From contig NC_055992.1 in the NCBI RefSeq assembly GCF_018446385.1, forward strand, positions 97,668,947 to 97,732,946: 64,000 nt of DNA. The letters run 5' to 3'. This document shows, in pieces, positions 33,782 to 46,592 of this stretch. A program made the position numbers and the translations under genes. The notes below the pieces were generated by a model. That model was not told the DNA's origin. It did not search any database and worked only from the letters and a program-made list of their open reading frames with translations. This stretch comes from Zingiber officinale. Taxonomy: Eukaryota > Streptophyta > Magnoliopsida > Zingiberales > Zingiberaceae. Each line of letters starts with the position of its first letter. The first letter of the stretch is position 1.

Positions 33782-36700
33782 ATGGAGGAGGAAGAGCACG
33801 AGGTCTACGGAGGAGAGATCCCCGACGTGGCTGATATGGACGCCGACGTAGATATGTCTAATCCTGGGGACACTGACATCAAGGTACTCCTTTCTCTTCT
33901 CTGGTCATCGTCTCCTCGATTTCTTATCCCCTTTTGCGGATCCCGTTTCAGGAGTTGGACGAAATGAAGAAGCGGCTCAAGGAGATGGAGGAGGAGGCCG
34001 CTGCTCTGCGGGAGATGCAGACCAAGGTCGAGAAGGAGATGGGAGCCTCCCAAGGTCTTCTTCTATTTTCTTCTCCAACTTCAATCTGGAAAATCTAGAG
34101 ATCTCATTCGATTCATTTTCCTACTTACCAAAAATTTTAATGCTAGAGGAGTTTTTGTAGCTAAAGATCTGTTGATTTCCCGGAGAGTTTCTAAATTTCT
34201 GTTGCTACCAAAGCAATCGATACCGAACTATAATATATACAATGGGATGGCCGTGCATTTGCATGATCTTAGAAAATTCTCATTTTTTCGAGTAGATTAT
34301 TGATTTTTCCTAACCTCATCTCATTCAGATGCATAAACATAATAGTCATTTCCTCCATCTCTTTCATTTGTAGACTCTGAAGGTGCAGCTACAAGTCAAG
34401 CAAGTAAAGAGGAGGTTGATGCTCGGTCTATATACGTTGGAAATGTAAGCTCCAAAGTTCCTTCGTCATGTCCAAAGACTTTCTAATTCAAACATAATGG
34501 TTATTATGCGCTAGCCTAGACAATACAATTCTCACATAATGGTTATTATTATCTAGCCTAGATAATACAATTTGTGTTTTTAGGCTTTTGAATCATCAGT
34601 TGAATACAATCCTCACATAATGGCTATGCCCAGAGAATTTTTAGTCTCACATAATGGTTATTTTGTGCTAGCCTAGATAATGCTGTGATTTTAGCCTTTT
34701 GGTATATCAGTTGTAGATATGTACTTATCTTTTTTGTTCAAGTAACTTATATTGTGGATGAATTTGTGACTCAGCACTACTAGTTCATTTGTTTGATATA
34801 CCTTGATGAAAGTTGGTAATATGTACTCGTGATGACAATAGTGACTATCCTTGAGAATGGTAAATTTGTCTGGGATTGGTTCTTCATCCATATTATGATC
34901 CCTTCAATATAAAGCATTGGGAAGTTCCAGCAGTTTAGATTGTAGCAAACTGTGCTAGTCATCCCACATAGCTGAGTTATTTAGCACAATCTTTTTCCAA
35001 AGTTATAAAATTATACGTCGCCATTCATTCACGTGAGATATTAAGGCTCTCTACTTTCTTATAGGGTATTCATATTACTCCATCCTCCATAGAGCTAGAT
35101 GCTCAAACATCTTTAACACATTTTAAAAGCAGCTGCTTTCTAACTCCTACAGTTTTATTATTATAAATGTTTTTGTAATCTTACCTTACAGTATCGATTT
35201 CTTCTTATGAATTTGTAAGAAGGTTGCTTTAAATGTGCTAGAATTACTAACACCATTTGTTTTTTCGTTTTAATCATCAATAAATTTATTGTGATGATTT
35301 TTTGGCAAATTCAGTTAATACTTTAACTGTACATTTAACAATGGTTGCAGGTACCAATATTCTGTTTATGAGTTATCTGATATCCTATTTTTTGTGGTGC
35401 CTGAACCTCTTATGTAGATAGCCTTGTAGTGGGAAAAAAAACAGAAAGATTGTATATCATGATTGATTGAAAAAAGAGTATAAAATGAAAAAAAAAAAAA
35501 AAAAAAAGAAATAAAAGAAGGCAAAATATTGAAGGAGTAAAAGAAAAGAAAATTATAGGTTTGCAGAGTACAGTGAACTGAAAATGAAAAAAAGAAAGGT
35601 TGGAAAAGAAAAAGGATAGTAGTAGCTACTGATGTCGATTTCGAAGCTAGGAAAGACATAGTGGCCTTTTGGTATTTTGGCAAGATGAATGCAGATCCAA
35701 TAGGCTATGGGCTAGATAGCTAACAGCCTGATGTTAACATAAAAGCTAAGCAGGTGGAAGTTTGAAGACACCTATTTTGTCAGCTTACCTAATTCCATTA
35801 TGGCGCATATGCAACTTTAGATGTTGGAGCCAACTTATTCTTGGAGTTTCTCAAAGCATCTTATTGCATCGCGATATGGTGAGAGGTCCTTGATCTCTTG
35901 CGCATGACCTTTTAAACTTCTTTGTTGCTTTGGTCTACACACTATATACTCCTGTATGCAAGAAAACATCTCATTATGTGCCATATTTCCAGAGTACGGT
36001 TATATCTTAGCAAACAAAAGTACTATAAATTGTTTCTTTCTCGTGGTCACCTCCATTTTGTGGATAGGTTAAAATTCTCTACATTGATCTTTAATTCCAC
36101 ATGCATATGAAAAGTTTGTTCTGCAGTGATTAGAATGTCTAGAAAAAGATTAAAGAAAAAAAAATAGTGTTTGATGCTAAAATATAAGAGAAAATTAGTT
36201 AAGAAGGAAGATGATATCAACACAAAGATGATTGGTATACAAGTTCTATCAATGATGCAGTAAATGAAGATAAAAGAACACAGTAAAACTATTGTCCTGC
36301 AAAAGTTCCCTTCTAAGTTCGAGGTTCTCTTGAAATATCTAGGAAGAATTATTGTGATAACAAAACTTTCCAGAATTTCATTCAAGTTAATCCACTCATC
36401 TGAAAGCCTCCATTTAAATTTGCAGGTGGACTATGGCTGCACGCCTGAAGAAGTGCAGCAGCATTTCCAGTCATGCGGCACAGTCAACAGGGTTACCATC
36501 CTGACGGACAAATTTGGCCAGCCAAAGGGTTTTGCCTATGTCGAATTTCTGGAGACCGAGGCTGTTCAAGAAGCTCTGCAGTTGAACGAATCGGAGCTGC
36601 ATGGCCGTCAAATTAAAGTAAAGCCAATGATCACTTGTCGACGATGTTGCACTCAAATGCAATTTAATGTAATGGCTGTTTTCCCTTTGTTCAAACGATG

Positions 36701-36970
36701 TGCAGGTAGCCGCTAAGCGGACTAACGTCCCAGGCCTGAAGCAGTTCCATCCACGGCGGTTCAACCCCTACATGGGATATCCCACGAGGAGGCCTTACAT
36801 GCCACCTTATTTCCCTCCACCTTATGCTTATGGGTAAGCCCATTTTTCTTCCTCTCTGTGTTGCATTGTTATTGTGCAAGTAGACGAGATGATATTCAAT
36901 TTTTCTCCTTGATCTTCCTTCCAGGAAGGTGCCCAGGTTCAGAAGGCCAATGCGGTACCGGCCCTTCTGA
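33782..36970 (+). CDS. PABN: Nuclear poly(A)-binding protein (PABN type), 6 exons, 213 aa
   Basis: Exons: 33782-33883, 33952-34054, 34374-34444, 36426-36617, 36706-36833 and 36925-36970. Junctions are GT-AG and phases agree (642 nt with stop). The N-terminus is acidic ([14 protein letters not shown]), followed by a coiled coil ([16 protein letters not shown]..., residues about 35-65). A single RRM follows with RNP2 SIYVGN (87-92) and RNP1 KGFAYVEF (126-133). The C-terminal tail is Arg/Pro/Tyr-rich ([12 protein letters not shown] ... [10 protein letters not shown]). This is the architecture of PABPN1/Arabidopsis PABN1-3, which bind nascent poly(A) tails in the nucleus and stimulate poly(A) polymerase. 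Length fits the plant family (about 215-230 aa). Intron 3 is long (1981 bp). The start is the family-typical MEEEEHE; an upstream in-frame ATG at 33683 is less likely. Confidence 0.95.
34445..36425 (+). other. PABN intron 3 with degenerate internal repeats
   Basis: This 2-kb intron contains three to four imperfect copies of a block built on CACATAATGGTTATTAT and CTAGCCTAGATAATAC between about 34490 and 34685. A poly(A) run lies at 35489-35507. No gene or transposon with recognisable ends was found. Confidence 0.6.
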
Positions 36971-37316
36971 TTGTGGATGTGCATCGAAAAGCCACTGCCG
37001 TGCATTTGCTGTTGGTTCATCCTTTTCTTACTGAGTGGCACATACTGAGTTTTATTGTGGCGATTTAAAGTTTCAAGTACCATTTGCTGTTTGCGTAAAC
37101 CTCGCAATTGTGACTTAATTGGATCCATAATGACCATAATTATGCCTCAAGTTAATCATCATCCATTGTTTGTGTACTACTCGAATCAAGTTGATGTTTC
37201 AATTTTTAACCGAAATGATTGTGTAGTGTTAGTGGTAAATTGAATGAAGAAAAAAAAGATAACTACATAATTTAGGTCAATATTTGTTTTTCATTTGAAA
37301 TGCTAGGTATTGAGGG

Positions 37317-39192
37317 TGTTGATATGAAATGATACTCATGATATATAATTAAAAGGTATTAGCTAGAGTCCTAGAGTCAATCATTTGATGATTGTATTAT
37401 GGACTTGTTGTATCATATTTTATATAAATAAAGCATTTGGTTTTTGGTTATTATACTTACTTGTATTGGTGTCAAATAAACTAAGTATAATAACGTCCTT
37501 GAGTAGAAGGTTCTTACTTATATCAATCGATTGGTTGAATCGATAGTGAGATGATATAGGGAATACTACTCTTAATCATTTCTAGTTGAATATTAACATT
37601 CAGGGACAATGTTAATGCAATAAGACTAGCATGTAGGTCAATTTGATGACTTGATCTCACAAGTCATGAATATAGAGATATCAAGTTGACACATAGGTAT
37701 GCATTGGAGAATGTATACTGAATGACCCGCCATGAGAAAGTATCATGGATCGTTATATGAGTGTCATATATTTTTTCATGTGGCTATTAGTATGACTACT
37801 AGTCTTTAGACCTGAAGTCACCATGGTTCCCTACATAAGGAGTTATGTACTTTGGTTTCGTCAAACGTCACCCGTAACTGGGTGGACTATAAAGGCGATT
37901 ACTGGGTATTTAACAAATTATGCGGAGGGATGTGAGTGATGTAGATGGGATCTATCCCTCCTATATGACGGGAGCGACATCGATATTCTTGATAGAGTGA
38001 GACCACGAAGTGCATGGTCATACCCAAATGAGTCAATATAGGATATTGACCTCATTTGATTGAGTGAGTCTACTTGGAGTTCAAGATTTAGATTGATTAG
38101 AGGATGACACGGTCTATGCCTCACATTGATCAATCTAGATGTCTAGGATAGAAGGACACTTGTCATATATTGTGAGGAGTCACAATTAGTAGTCACAAGG
38201 TGATGTTGGATCTCAACATTCTTGTAACTTGGGTAGTAATGATGTGTTGCTAGATACCGCTCATTACTTATGCTCCTAAATGGGTTTAGGGGCATTGCCA
38301 ACGTTACAAGAACCTATAGGGTCACACACTAAGGACAATTAAATGGAAATTAGGTTCATATGATGAACCAAGAGGATTAGATTCATTTGATGAATCAAAT
38401 TGAATTAAGAGTAATCCTAATTGGGCTAATTGAGTTAGACTCAAGTTGATTCATGTGTTCAATGAGTCTAATTTAGATTATGACTCATTGAATCAATTTA
38501 ATTAAATGAATTAGATTCATTATATTAAGTTGGCTTGAATCAAATAGTTGGATTAGATCAACCATGGGAGAGATTTGGTCAAGTTTGACTTGACTTGAGA
38601 GGAAGAGGAAGAGGAAGAGTCAAGTTTGACTTGACTATTTATCACATCATTAGTGATTTGGCATTAGGAGGACTAATGATGATGTGCCACATCATCAAAG
38701 TGTTCCACCTCATGGAGGTTACAAAGTCATTCTCTTTAGTGGCTACATTTAATGAGAATGGGGGTTACATTTTGGAAATGTGGCCGGCCACAATTTTGAA
38801 TGAATTGGATTCATTTTCATTCAAGTGGTATTATTCCATCTTCTTCCTCAAGTGCTCTTCTCCTTTCTCCCTCTCCTCCTTCTTGGCCGAATCATCAAAA
38901 GGTGCTAGCATATCTTTTGTGTGATTTTCCATCTACGTATTCGTGTGGATACATATAGAGAGTTGTCTACGTTGACAACTTCGAGATCCGGCACCATTTG
39001 GACGAGCGGGAACGCGAAAGGCTTCGCTTCAAAGGTATAACCTTTTCTTTTGTAGATCTAAGTGTAGATCTAGGTAGAAACTCGTATTCGTATGTGTTTC
39101 AAAATTTTTTCTTTACACGGATCCGTTGGCTAGGGGCTTTCGGGATTTCCGTGACGCGAAAAAATAATTTTTACGGTCCTAAAAACCCAACA
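37317..39192 (+). mobile_element. Probable solo LTR of a copia-type element
   Basis: The sequence starts TGTTGATATGAAATG and ends CCTAAAAACCCAACA. Between them is a long noncoding stretch with blocks typical of a widespread plant LTR family (CGTCACCCGTAACTGGGTGG, CTATAAAGGCGATTACTGGG, GGGATGTGAGTGATGTAGAT). No primer site or pol sequence adjoins either end. Flanking pentamers GAGGG and AAAGG do not match, so either the left border is off or the duplication has decayed. It separates the PABN gene from the PAA1-like fragment; 36971-37316 should include the PABN 3' untranslated region. Confidence 0.7.
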
Positions 39193-39506
39193 AAAGGACA
39201 GTTCAGTATTAAGTTTGATATAAAACAGTTTAAGTTTTGATAATTTATTGGACATGGTACGAGATTTTTTAAAAGTTTTTTGAAATTGAACTTCCTAGAT
39301 GTTTTGGGAGTTTGCATTTGTTCCTACATGACAAAACCCATAACGGTACGTTATAATTAGCATCGAGTGATCGAGGCGTAGTATTTGTATAACGGGCGCT
39401 CCAAACTCATCGTAGCGGATTTGACCAATTGTGTCGTTTTTGTCTCCCTGGTTCAAATATACACGCCAGCCTTCCGACGTAACAAACCTCGAGGCCTCCT
39501 CGTCCA

Positions 39507-40391
39507 ATGGCGACGGCGTCCGCGTTATCTTCTCTTCTTCCCAAATCCCCGTCGTCTTTCGAGAGTTTCGGCTTCCTACTTCGTTTCCCCGTCTGTTCCA
39601 GCTCCCACATAGCTCGTTGCTTCCTAAGCTCTCACGGCAGGGACCGCTACCTCACAGCTACCTCCCTGGGTTTACTTCCAGCCAACGGAATCTACCTATC
39701 GGCATATCCATCAGATACTCCGCGGTGCAGGCTTGCTTCGGTTTTCGCGTCCTTGTCTGGTGGCGGTGGCGTGGATGGCGTTGATGGAGGCGGCGGCGGA
39801 GGAGGAGGAGGAGGAGGAGGCGACGGCGGGTCGAGCTCGGGGGAAACCGAGGCGAAACCCGTAGCCAGAGATTCGGAGGACTCCACTGCGTTCGGTTCCG
39901 ATGCGATTGTCCTCCATGTCGGAGTAATTCACCTCCTTCCTCTTTGCTTTATCTCGGTATTTTGAAAAGGGGGGAATTTTTAGGGTTTGTGATGGTTTCT
40001 GGCAGGGCATGAGCTGCGGCGGTTGTGCTGCAAGCGTTAAACGCATCTTGGAGAGCCTAGTAAGCCATCATACAATTCTTCGCTTGAAATGATCAGATGT
40101 GCTCCATTTCGTCAAAATTTGAGTCTTTTTGAAGAAAAAAAAATCTTCGATCTTTTAATTTCCTTGCTATGTAACCAAAATATTCTACGACTTGTGTGAG
40201 AATTGGGGCCTCTTATCAAGTTTCATATCTAATGCAGCCTCAGGTATATTCTGCCATAGTTAACCTTGAAAAAGAGACGGCATTTGTTTGGGCTGTACCT
40301 GAAGTCAAGGATTCGGAGGATTGGCAGCAAGATCTTGGACAGCAACTTGCAAAGCACTTGACTACTTGTGGATTTGAATCCAACATTCAAG
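39507..40391 (+). pseudogene. PAA1: 5' fragment of PAA1/HMA6-type copper ATPase, exons 1-3 only
   Basis: Exons 39507-39923, 40006-40059 and 40238-40391 join in phase. They encode a Ser-rich, chloroplast-transit-like N-terminus, a run of 12 glycines within a Gly-rich tract (about residues 90-112), and one heavy-metal-associated domain. That domain has the copper-binding motif GMSCGGCAASVKRIL, continuing into VNLEKETAFVWAVPE and HLTTCGFES. This matches the N-terminal quarter of plant PAA1, the chloroplast-envelope copper pump. The exon 3 donor is intact (phase 1). No later exons (membrane helices, CPC, DKTGT, hinge) are visible before the next gene at 47515 or anywhere else in the window; LINE and SIRE-like insertions follow instead. 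It is most likely a truncated copy; a very long intron reaching past the window is unlikely. Confidence 0.75.
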
Positions 40392-40729
40392 GTAACTAAC
40401 AATCATGTATTCCTCCATAGAAAAAATAAGAAAAGAAAAAGGATTTGGAGTTCATACTTCTTGGGCTTTGGACTCTGTAGCGGACTATAATAAAAACATA
40501 TGAAAAGGCAAGACATGGACTGAAGAATGGACATAGTTTAATATAGAGCTCATTCTTGTTTTACCAATTAGGATACTTATATATAGTGGAGGTAATAGAC
40601 ATTTGGAGGTTACTGTGCTGTTGTAGAACAAAGCTCGTTCAATTTTTCAACTTGTTTTCCTTTCTCTAGTATTTATATTTAAACTAATGAGTCGTGCCGT
40701 GAAATTAAAAAAAAATAATAGAAAAAAGA

Positions 40730-41345
40730 TTAAGGAAGGAGATCATAATAATTGAAAATCAATTTAGGTTCATGCATAAAAGGTCAATAATATAAATTAT
40801 ACATTTTCTCAAATAACTAATTAAAAAATATCAGAAGCGAAAACAAGATTACACATGATATTAATTGACTTAGAAAAAGTTTATGACAAAATCCTAAAAA
40901 AAAATTATGTGAAAATTTTTTTAAAAGAGAGATGTTACCATATCATATATTGAATTAATTAAAGATATATATGAAAATGTAATGATCAGAATGCGAATTA
41001 ACTGAAATATTTCTAATAAAGATAGTATTACATTAAAGATCAATTTTAAGCCTTTATTTTTTTATACTAATTGTGGATGGACTCACTACATAGTATCTTG
41101 GTGTATGTTATTTGTAGATAATTTTACTTTGGTAGATGAGACACATAAAAGAGTAAATACTAAATTAGTATCTTGACAAGAAATATTAAAAGTGAAAGAT
41201 TTTAGGTTTAGTAAAGTAAAGATAAAATATATAAAATTTCAATTTAGTCATCGCAGACATAATGAAACAATTGTTAAAATAGGAGATGATGAATTGTTTG
41301 GAATTGAGAATTTTAAGTATTTAGGATCATTTTTATAAAACGCTG
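40730..41345 (+). mobile_element. LINE reverse-transcriptase relic
   Basis: Plus-strand frames, heavily broken, keep blocks of a LINE RT: a DLEKVYDKIL-like palm motif near 40868-40900, IVEFR-like downstream remnants, and DDELFGIENFKYLGSFL near 41286-41335. It sits just after exon 3 of the PAA1-like fragment. No poly(A) tail or duplication could be assigned. Confidence 0.7.
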
Positions 41346-41405
41346 GAGAGACTAAGAGTAGAGTCGTCAATTTGAGTTTGGTCTGTCGGGTTGACCCGTC
41401 TCGCT

Positions 41406-44400
41406 TGTTGAACCAGTTAGGGCCAGCAAGAGAGGGTGAATTGCCTGAAAAAAAAAATCTTGTTCTTTCAATTCTAATTAAAAGCAACTATAATAATAAA
41501 TAAAAACAACAACTTAAAGACGAGACACCAAATTTATTTGGTTACAACCTAGGTGGTTGTTAATCCAAGATCAATGAAAGCACTAAAAGAAAATCACCTT
41601 CATTGAAGGTGGAGAAGACTCTTACACTCATTGAAAAGCTCAGACAGTTGTTAGGGAATGATTACAAGAGTTGTTATCTATTTCCTAGGTCCAGGGGTCT
41701 TTTTATAGCTCCGGGAAAATCTTATCCGTGTCTTGAAGGCGCCTCCAGCGAGGCGCCAAAGGATAAAGTTGTATCCTTTGGCAACGGCTAAAATCAGCCT
41801 GGTTGAAGGCGTCTTCCATAGGGCTGGAAGACGTCTTTATACTATTCATCGAATGCGCCTTCCATCCAATGAATGCACCTTCCATCCATGGAAGGCACCT
41901 TCCACAGTGAAAGTGCGGAGGCGCCTTTGATTCACTTTGAAGGCGCCTCCAGCAGCAATTTCAGCTTCCTTTCGCTCTTCTACTACTCCGATCGCCTGGG
42001 TGATTACGACCATCCTAGATAGGGCTCACCCGAACCTATTTCTCGGTTTTCTCCTCGAGTAGGCTTCCGCTCCGACTTCTCCTCCCTCGAAATGTCGCGC
42101 ACGTCCTTCTCATTCACCAGTGTACTTTTCCGTAGCACCTCATCCATGAGATGCACCGAGCCCGTCGGCTCTCTTCCCATGTCATCCTTCTCGTTAGCTG
42201 CGTCTTTTGCTCAACTTCTTGTGTTCCTAAGCTCCTGCACACTTAGACACAAGGTTCAAACATAACAGGACTTAACTTTAATTTTGGTTAATCACATCAA
42301 AACTACCACGAGATTCCAACAATCTCCTCCTTTTTGATGTGCATCAAGTCAAACTCAAGTTAGGGGAAAAAAAACAAACAAATAAATTACAATAACATAA
42401 GTTTTGTAAAGAAATTACAAAATTAAGTTAAGCATTAACATGCATAAAGTTGCAAAGATAAATTAGGCAATAAAATGCAAAAAAATAGTATCCTTTATCC
42501 CCCCCCCTCTAAACTTGTACTTGTTCCTCCCTCTTTGTTCACATAAAAAAAAAGAAAAAAATATAAGAAGTTAGAAATTAATTGTTAGGATTACGTGAAA
42601 ATAGTAACCAGTAACATATAACAGACTTTGTATTTGACAAGTAATAAAAGGGTTAAAAACACTTTTAAAAAATATCGACTAAGTTTAAAAAAAAAAAAAT
42701 AACTTGTTAAAAGATTATAATAGTAAATCATTTAACATTTAGTTAATTAAATATTTATTTCGATAATTGACTTTCAGGTTGTGACGAGACACTAGACCTT
42801 CTTAGATATTGGAGCAACAACCACTTTCTTAGACAAAGTCTTTTAAAGAAATTAATATTCAATTTAACTCTTTTATAATTAAAAGAATTTTAGTCTAAGT
42901 ATGATCTTGGAATCCAATATAAGTTCTTACCTATTGGATTAATTATAAATTTTGGAGACACATAATTTTTAGAAATATTCCTAATTTGTCTTTGGTGATA
43001 TCTAATATATCAGTTCAAATTATTATATCTCCTAATATTTTGATTTTTTTAAGCATGCACGATTTTTTAAATATTATATTTCTATTTTTAGTTTATTATT
43101 TTCTATTTTTAAATTATTAAACAAATCTAATGGCCATGATTTTGCTAATTATCTTTTCAAATCATTATTTTCTTTTTCTAATTTTATTAAATCTTTAGAA
43201 AGAACTTTAATGAACTGAAAAGATTGTTTGGGTGAAAGAGTGCGTACCTCACTTATCTTAAATTCTGATGCTCCCCTTTCATCACAGCTTTCCTCTGATG
43301 ATCCTCTTCCTTCGTTGATGCTCATCTCTGAGTTGGTTTCGTCGTCCTTTCGATGGTCTGCTATTAGAGCTTGTCCAACGTAGGTTTCAATTTCAGATTT
43401 GGAGGACAACGATTCATCCCATGTGGCTTTTAGATTATGTTTGGGTTAGGTTGGTTTCTTATTCTTTTCCTTTTCTTTGTTCTTCAGTTTTGGGCAATCA
43501 TCCTTGATGTGTCATTCTTTGTTGCAGTTGTAGTATTGGACAATCCTATTGTTTCGATAATGCTTTCTCGTTTGCGATTTAAATTGATTAGATTTAATAA
43601 ATCTATTAAATTTTCTTACTAGTAGCATTGCTTCGTCTTCGTCGATCGACGCTTCGGAGTCAGGACCTTCCTTCTTGTCTCTCAAGGTAAGATTGTTGCT
43701 CGACTTTTCAATTTCTTTAGAATCTGCACATCGAGTTTCGTGAAGTTCAAAAGTGAAAAACAAATTCTCTAGTATATTTATCTTGAAATTCTTAGAGATG
43801 TAGTATGCATTACTAAGGATGACCATTCTGGAGTTCTTAGGAAGACGTTGCGCGCATATCGGATTGAATCTCGGTTCGTTATTGATTCTGCGAAATTGTT
43901 GAGCTGAGTGATGAGTTCTTTGATTCGCGCTTGGAGTTGCGTTACCTTTTCTCTATTATTCATCCGCGAGTTTGTTAGCTGGGTTCGGAGGATGTCTCGC
44001 CTTGCTAACTTTGCTTCCGAAGTGCATTCATGGAGTTCTAGGAACTTCTCCCAGAGCTCTTTGGCGGAATTGTAACTGCCGATTCGATTGACTTCCTGGG
44101 GCGGAAGGACGCTGAGCGGATAGAATTTTGCTTTACCATTTACCATGAAATTGACTTGCTCCTTCTTCGTCCACTAGTATTCTTCTTTGTCTTTCGGAAC
44201 TACAAAATCATATTTTATAACTAACAGAATCTCAAAATTTGTTTTAAAGAATATCTCCATCCAACGTTTCCATTGCGCGAAGTCTCCCTCGAATTTTGGT
44301 TGGTGAATGCTTGCATCGATCATCGTCTCGTTGCTTCAGTTTGCGGTTAGTCCTTCTGAGGTGTCCTAGCTCTAATGCCACTTGTTGGACCAGTTAGGGC

Positions 44401-45293
44401 TGACAAAAGGGGATGAATTGCCTGAAAAAAATAAAAAACCTTTCCCGTTCTTTCAACTATAATTAAATGTCACTATAATAATAAATGAAAATAACAACTT
44501 AAAGACGAGACACTAGATTTATTTGGTTACAACCTCGGTGGTTGTTAATCCAAGATTAATGAAAGCACTAAAAGAAAATTTCCTTCATTGAAGACGGAGA
44601 AGCCTTTTACACTCGTTGAAAAGCTCAGACAGTTGGTAGGGAATGATTACAAGAGTTGTTATCTATTTCCTACGTCCAGAGGTCTTTTTATAATCCCGGA
44701 AAAATCTTATCCGTGCCTTGAAGGCGCCTTCCATAGGAAGGCGCCTCCAGCGAGGCACCAAAGGATAAAGCTTTATCCTTTGGCAACGACTAAAATCAGC
44801 CTGGTCGAAGGCGCCTTCCATAGGACTGGAAGGCGCTTTCGTACTGTTCATCGAAGGCGCTATGGAAGGTGCCTTTCACAGTGAAGGTGCGGAGACGCTT
44901 TCGATTCACTTTGAAGGCGTCTCCAGCAGCAATTCCAACCTCCTTTTGCTCTTCTACTATTCCAATCGTCTGGGTGATCGCGACCATCCGGGATAGGACT
45001 CACCCGAACCCAATTCCCGGTCTTCTCCTCGAGCAGACTTTCGCTCCGGCTTCTCATCCCTCGAAACGTTGCACACATCCTTCTCGTCCACCGGTGTACT
45101 TTTTCGCAGCACTTCGTCCCTCGGATGCACCGAGCCTGTCGACTCCCTTCCTGTGCCATCCTTCTCGCTAGCTGCGTCTTCTGCTCGACTTTTTGTGTTC
45201 CTAAGCTCCCGCATATTAGACACAAGGTTCAAACATAACAGGACCTAATTTTAACTTTGGTTGATCACATCAAAATTATCACGAGTTTCAACA
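41406..45293 (-). mobile_element. SIRE-like copia element lacking pol
   Basis: Two direct LTRs (41406-42321, 916 bp; 44383-45293, 911 bp) with TGTTG...CAACA ends enclose only about 2.06 kb. On the minus strand the right LTR is followed by GGCATTAGAGCTAG, a decayed initiator-tRNA primer site (44382-44365). The left LTR is preceded by a purine tract (42336-42322). The interior encodes only gag remnants and AT-rich DNA; protease, integrase and RT are missing. No matching target duplication was found (TCGCT versus TTGAC). The element could have moved only with help from a complete relative. Confidence 0.85.
43149..44146 (-). pseudogene. SIRE-like gag relic
   Basis: Minus-strand frames at 44146-43778, 43826-43512 and 43409-43149 follow each other with shifts. 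They contain UBN2-type gag motifs: ELWEKFLELHECTSEAKLA, LARRDILRTQLTN, VTQLQARIKELITQLNNF, TFELHETRCADS-like and DEDEAMLLVRKFNRF. A zinc-knuckle-like CNKE remnant is near 43512. Frameshifts and stops show it is not functional. It is the only coding part left in the element. Confidence 0.8.
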
Positions 45294-46215
45294 TTGACAA
45301 ATAATTTAAACAAGTTGAGTTAAAATTTTATCTAACTCATTTAAATATGAATCTAGGTGGGTGACCCACTTGGGCCCATGACCCGCATGGGTTGGCCCGT
45401 AGTAGATTTGGGTTAGCTTGGTTGAGGAAAAAATCTCCTAAACTTAAAACTAAAGTGGAATGTTTTTTTAGGCATACTAGACTAGTCACAAGTTTTTAAC
45501 TCTTTTTTTTTTACTTGTGGTTGCCCGACCCTCTTTTCTCATATAACTCAACCTGATTCAAACCCTAACCTTTGAGAGATAGTGGTGTCTTTGCATCTCT
45601 TGACTATGCCAAGGCATGAACATGTTACAAATTGGAGGTGTGGTTATTATTATTATTATTATTATTATTATTTTATAAAAACTAATGGAACAAATACCAT
45701 TTTAATCCACCTAATTGTCCATCAGTTCAAGTAAACAAAGGAAGATATGGAATATTTAAATGACTCATTGTCTCATTGATACATTTGTCTACTTATGAAA
45801 AAAGATTCCTAAAGGTAATAATTTTAGGAACTCAAAATTTATAAAGACATGCTTTTCCCACCTCACTGACACTTTAAAATTTACTCTTATTCCCTTTTAT
45901 CAATTTTATTTTTTATCAGGTAGCGTTAAAAAAATTAAAAAAAAAACAGGAAGATTATATTTTTAATATTTTTATTATATATTTGTATTTTTTTTAATAG
46001 TAGATTATATATATGAAATTAATACAAATAATATACAATTTAAAATTAAATCAAAATAAAAACAAAATTGATTAAATCTAAAATAAAAATAAAAATTTAT
46101 ATATATGAAAATTTGATGAAAAATCATAAATAAAATTGTATAATAAAAAATAAAAAAAAGGTATAAAGGTCATTTGAAAGGAGATGTACGGTCAGACAGG
46201 GGAAGAAGTAATTAG
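45294..46215. other. AT-rich intergenic stretch with (ATT)n
   Basis: A (ATT)n microsatellite lies at about 45643-45672, and long A/T runs fill 45900-46150. No coding region was recognised. Confidence 0.7.
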
Positions 46216-46592
46216 AGTCAGATTCTCTGTCCTTAATTTTTTCTGCCCTCGTGTCCCACTCATCGCCTCCAGCCCACCATCGGCGACCTCCGGTCGGCGT
46301 CTCAATCATGACTATATCCTATGGGGAAGGTGAACTCAGGGGGTCACCACTGGCGCGATCGACGTAGAAATCTGACCGAATCTGAACAGGGACTCAGATC
46401 GACGACAGATGAAAATTTGCTCACATCCAACAAGATTTCGGTGTCGATCACGTTGGTGTGCGACCTCCTGCGTTCATCTTTCCCTTAGGATATAGTTTTG
46501 ATCGGAACGATGACTGGAGGTCGCTGGCGATGGGCTGGGGCGACGAGTGGAACACAAGGATAGGTGATATTGGGGATAGAGGATTCCATCTC
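46216..46592. mobile_element. Foldback / MITE-like inverted-repeat element
   Basis: The left arm (about 46220-46325) and right arm (about 46488-46592) are inverted copies. TCATCGCCTCCAGCCCACC pairs with the complement of GATGGGCTGGGGCGACGA, GGCGACCTCC pairs with GGAGGTCGCT, and ACTATATCCTA pairs with TAGGATATAGT. The centre is about 160 bp of moderately GC-rich DNA in an AT-rich background. Exact ends and target duplication were not resolved. No transposase is encoded. Confidence 0.7.

Noticed and set aside
37317-39192. Protein-coding frames at 38595-39240
   Set aside because: They lie in LTR-like sequence between TG...CA ends and resemble no known domain.
39692-40046. Poly-proline minus-strand frames opposite the PAA1-like exon 1
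   Set aside because: They are the complement of the glycine repeat; the plus-strand frame has correct splice sites and a metal-binding motif.
41401-45298. Five-base target duplication of the SIRE-like element
   Set aside because: The flanking pentamers TCGCT and TTGAC do not match, so no duplication is claimed.
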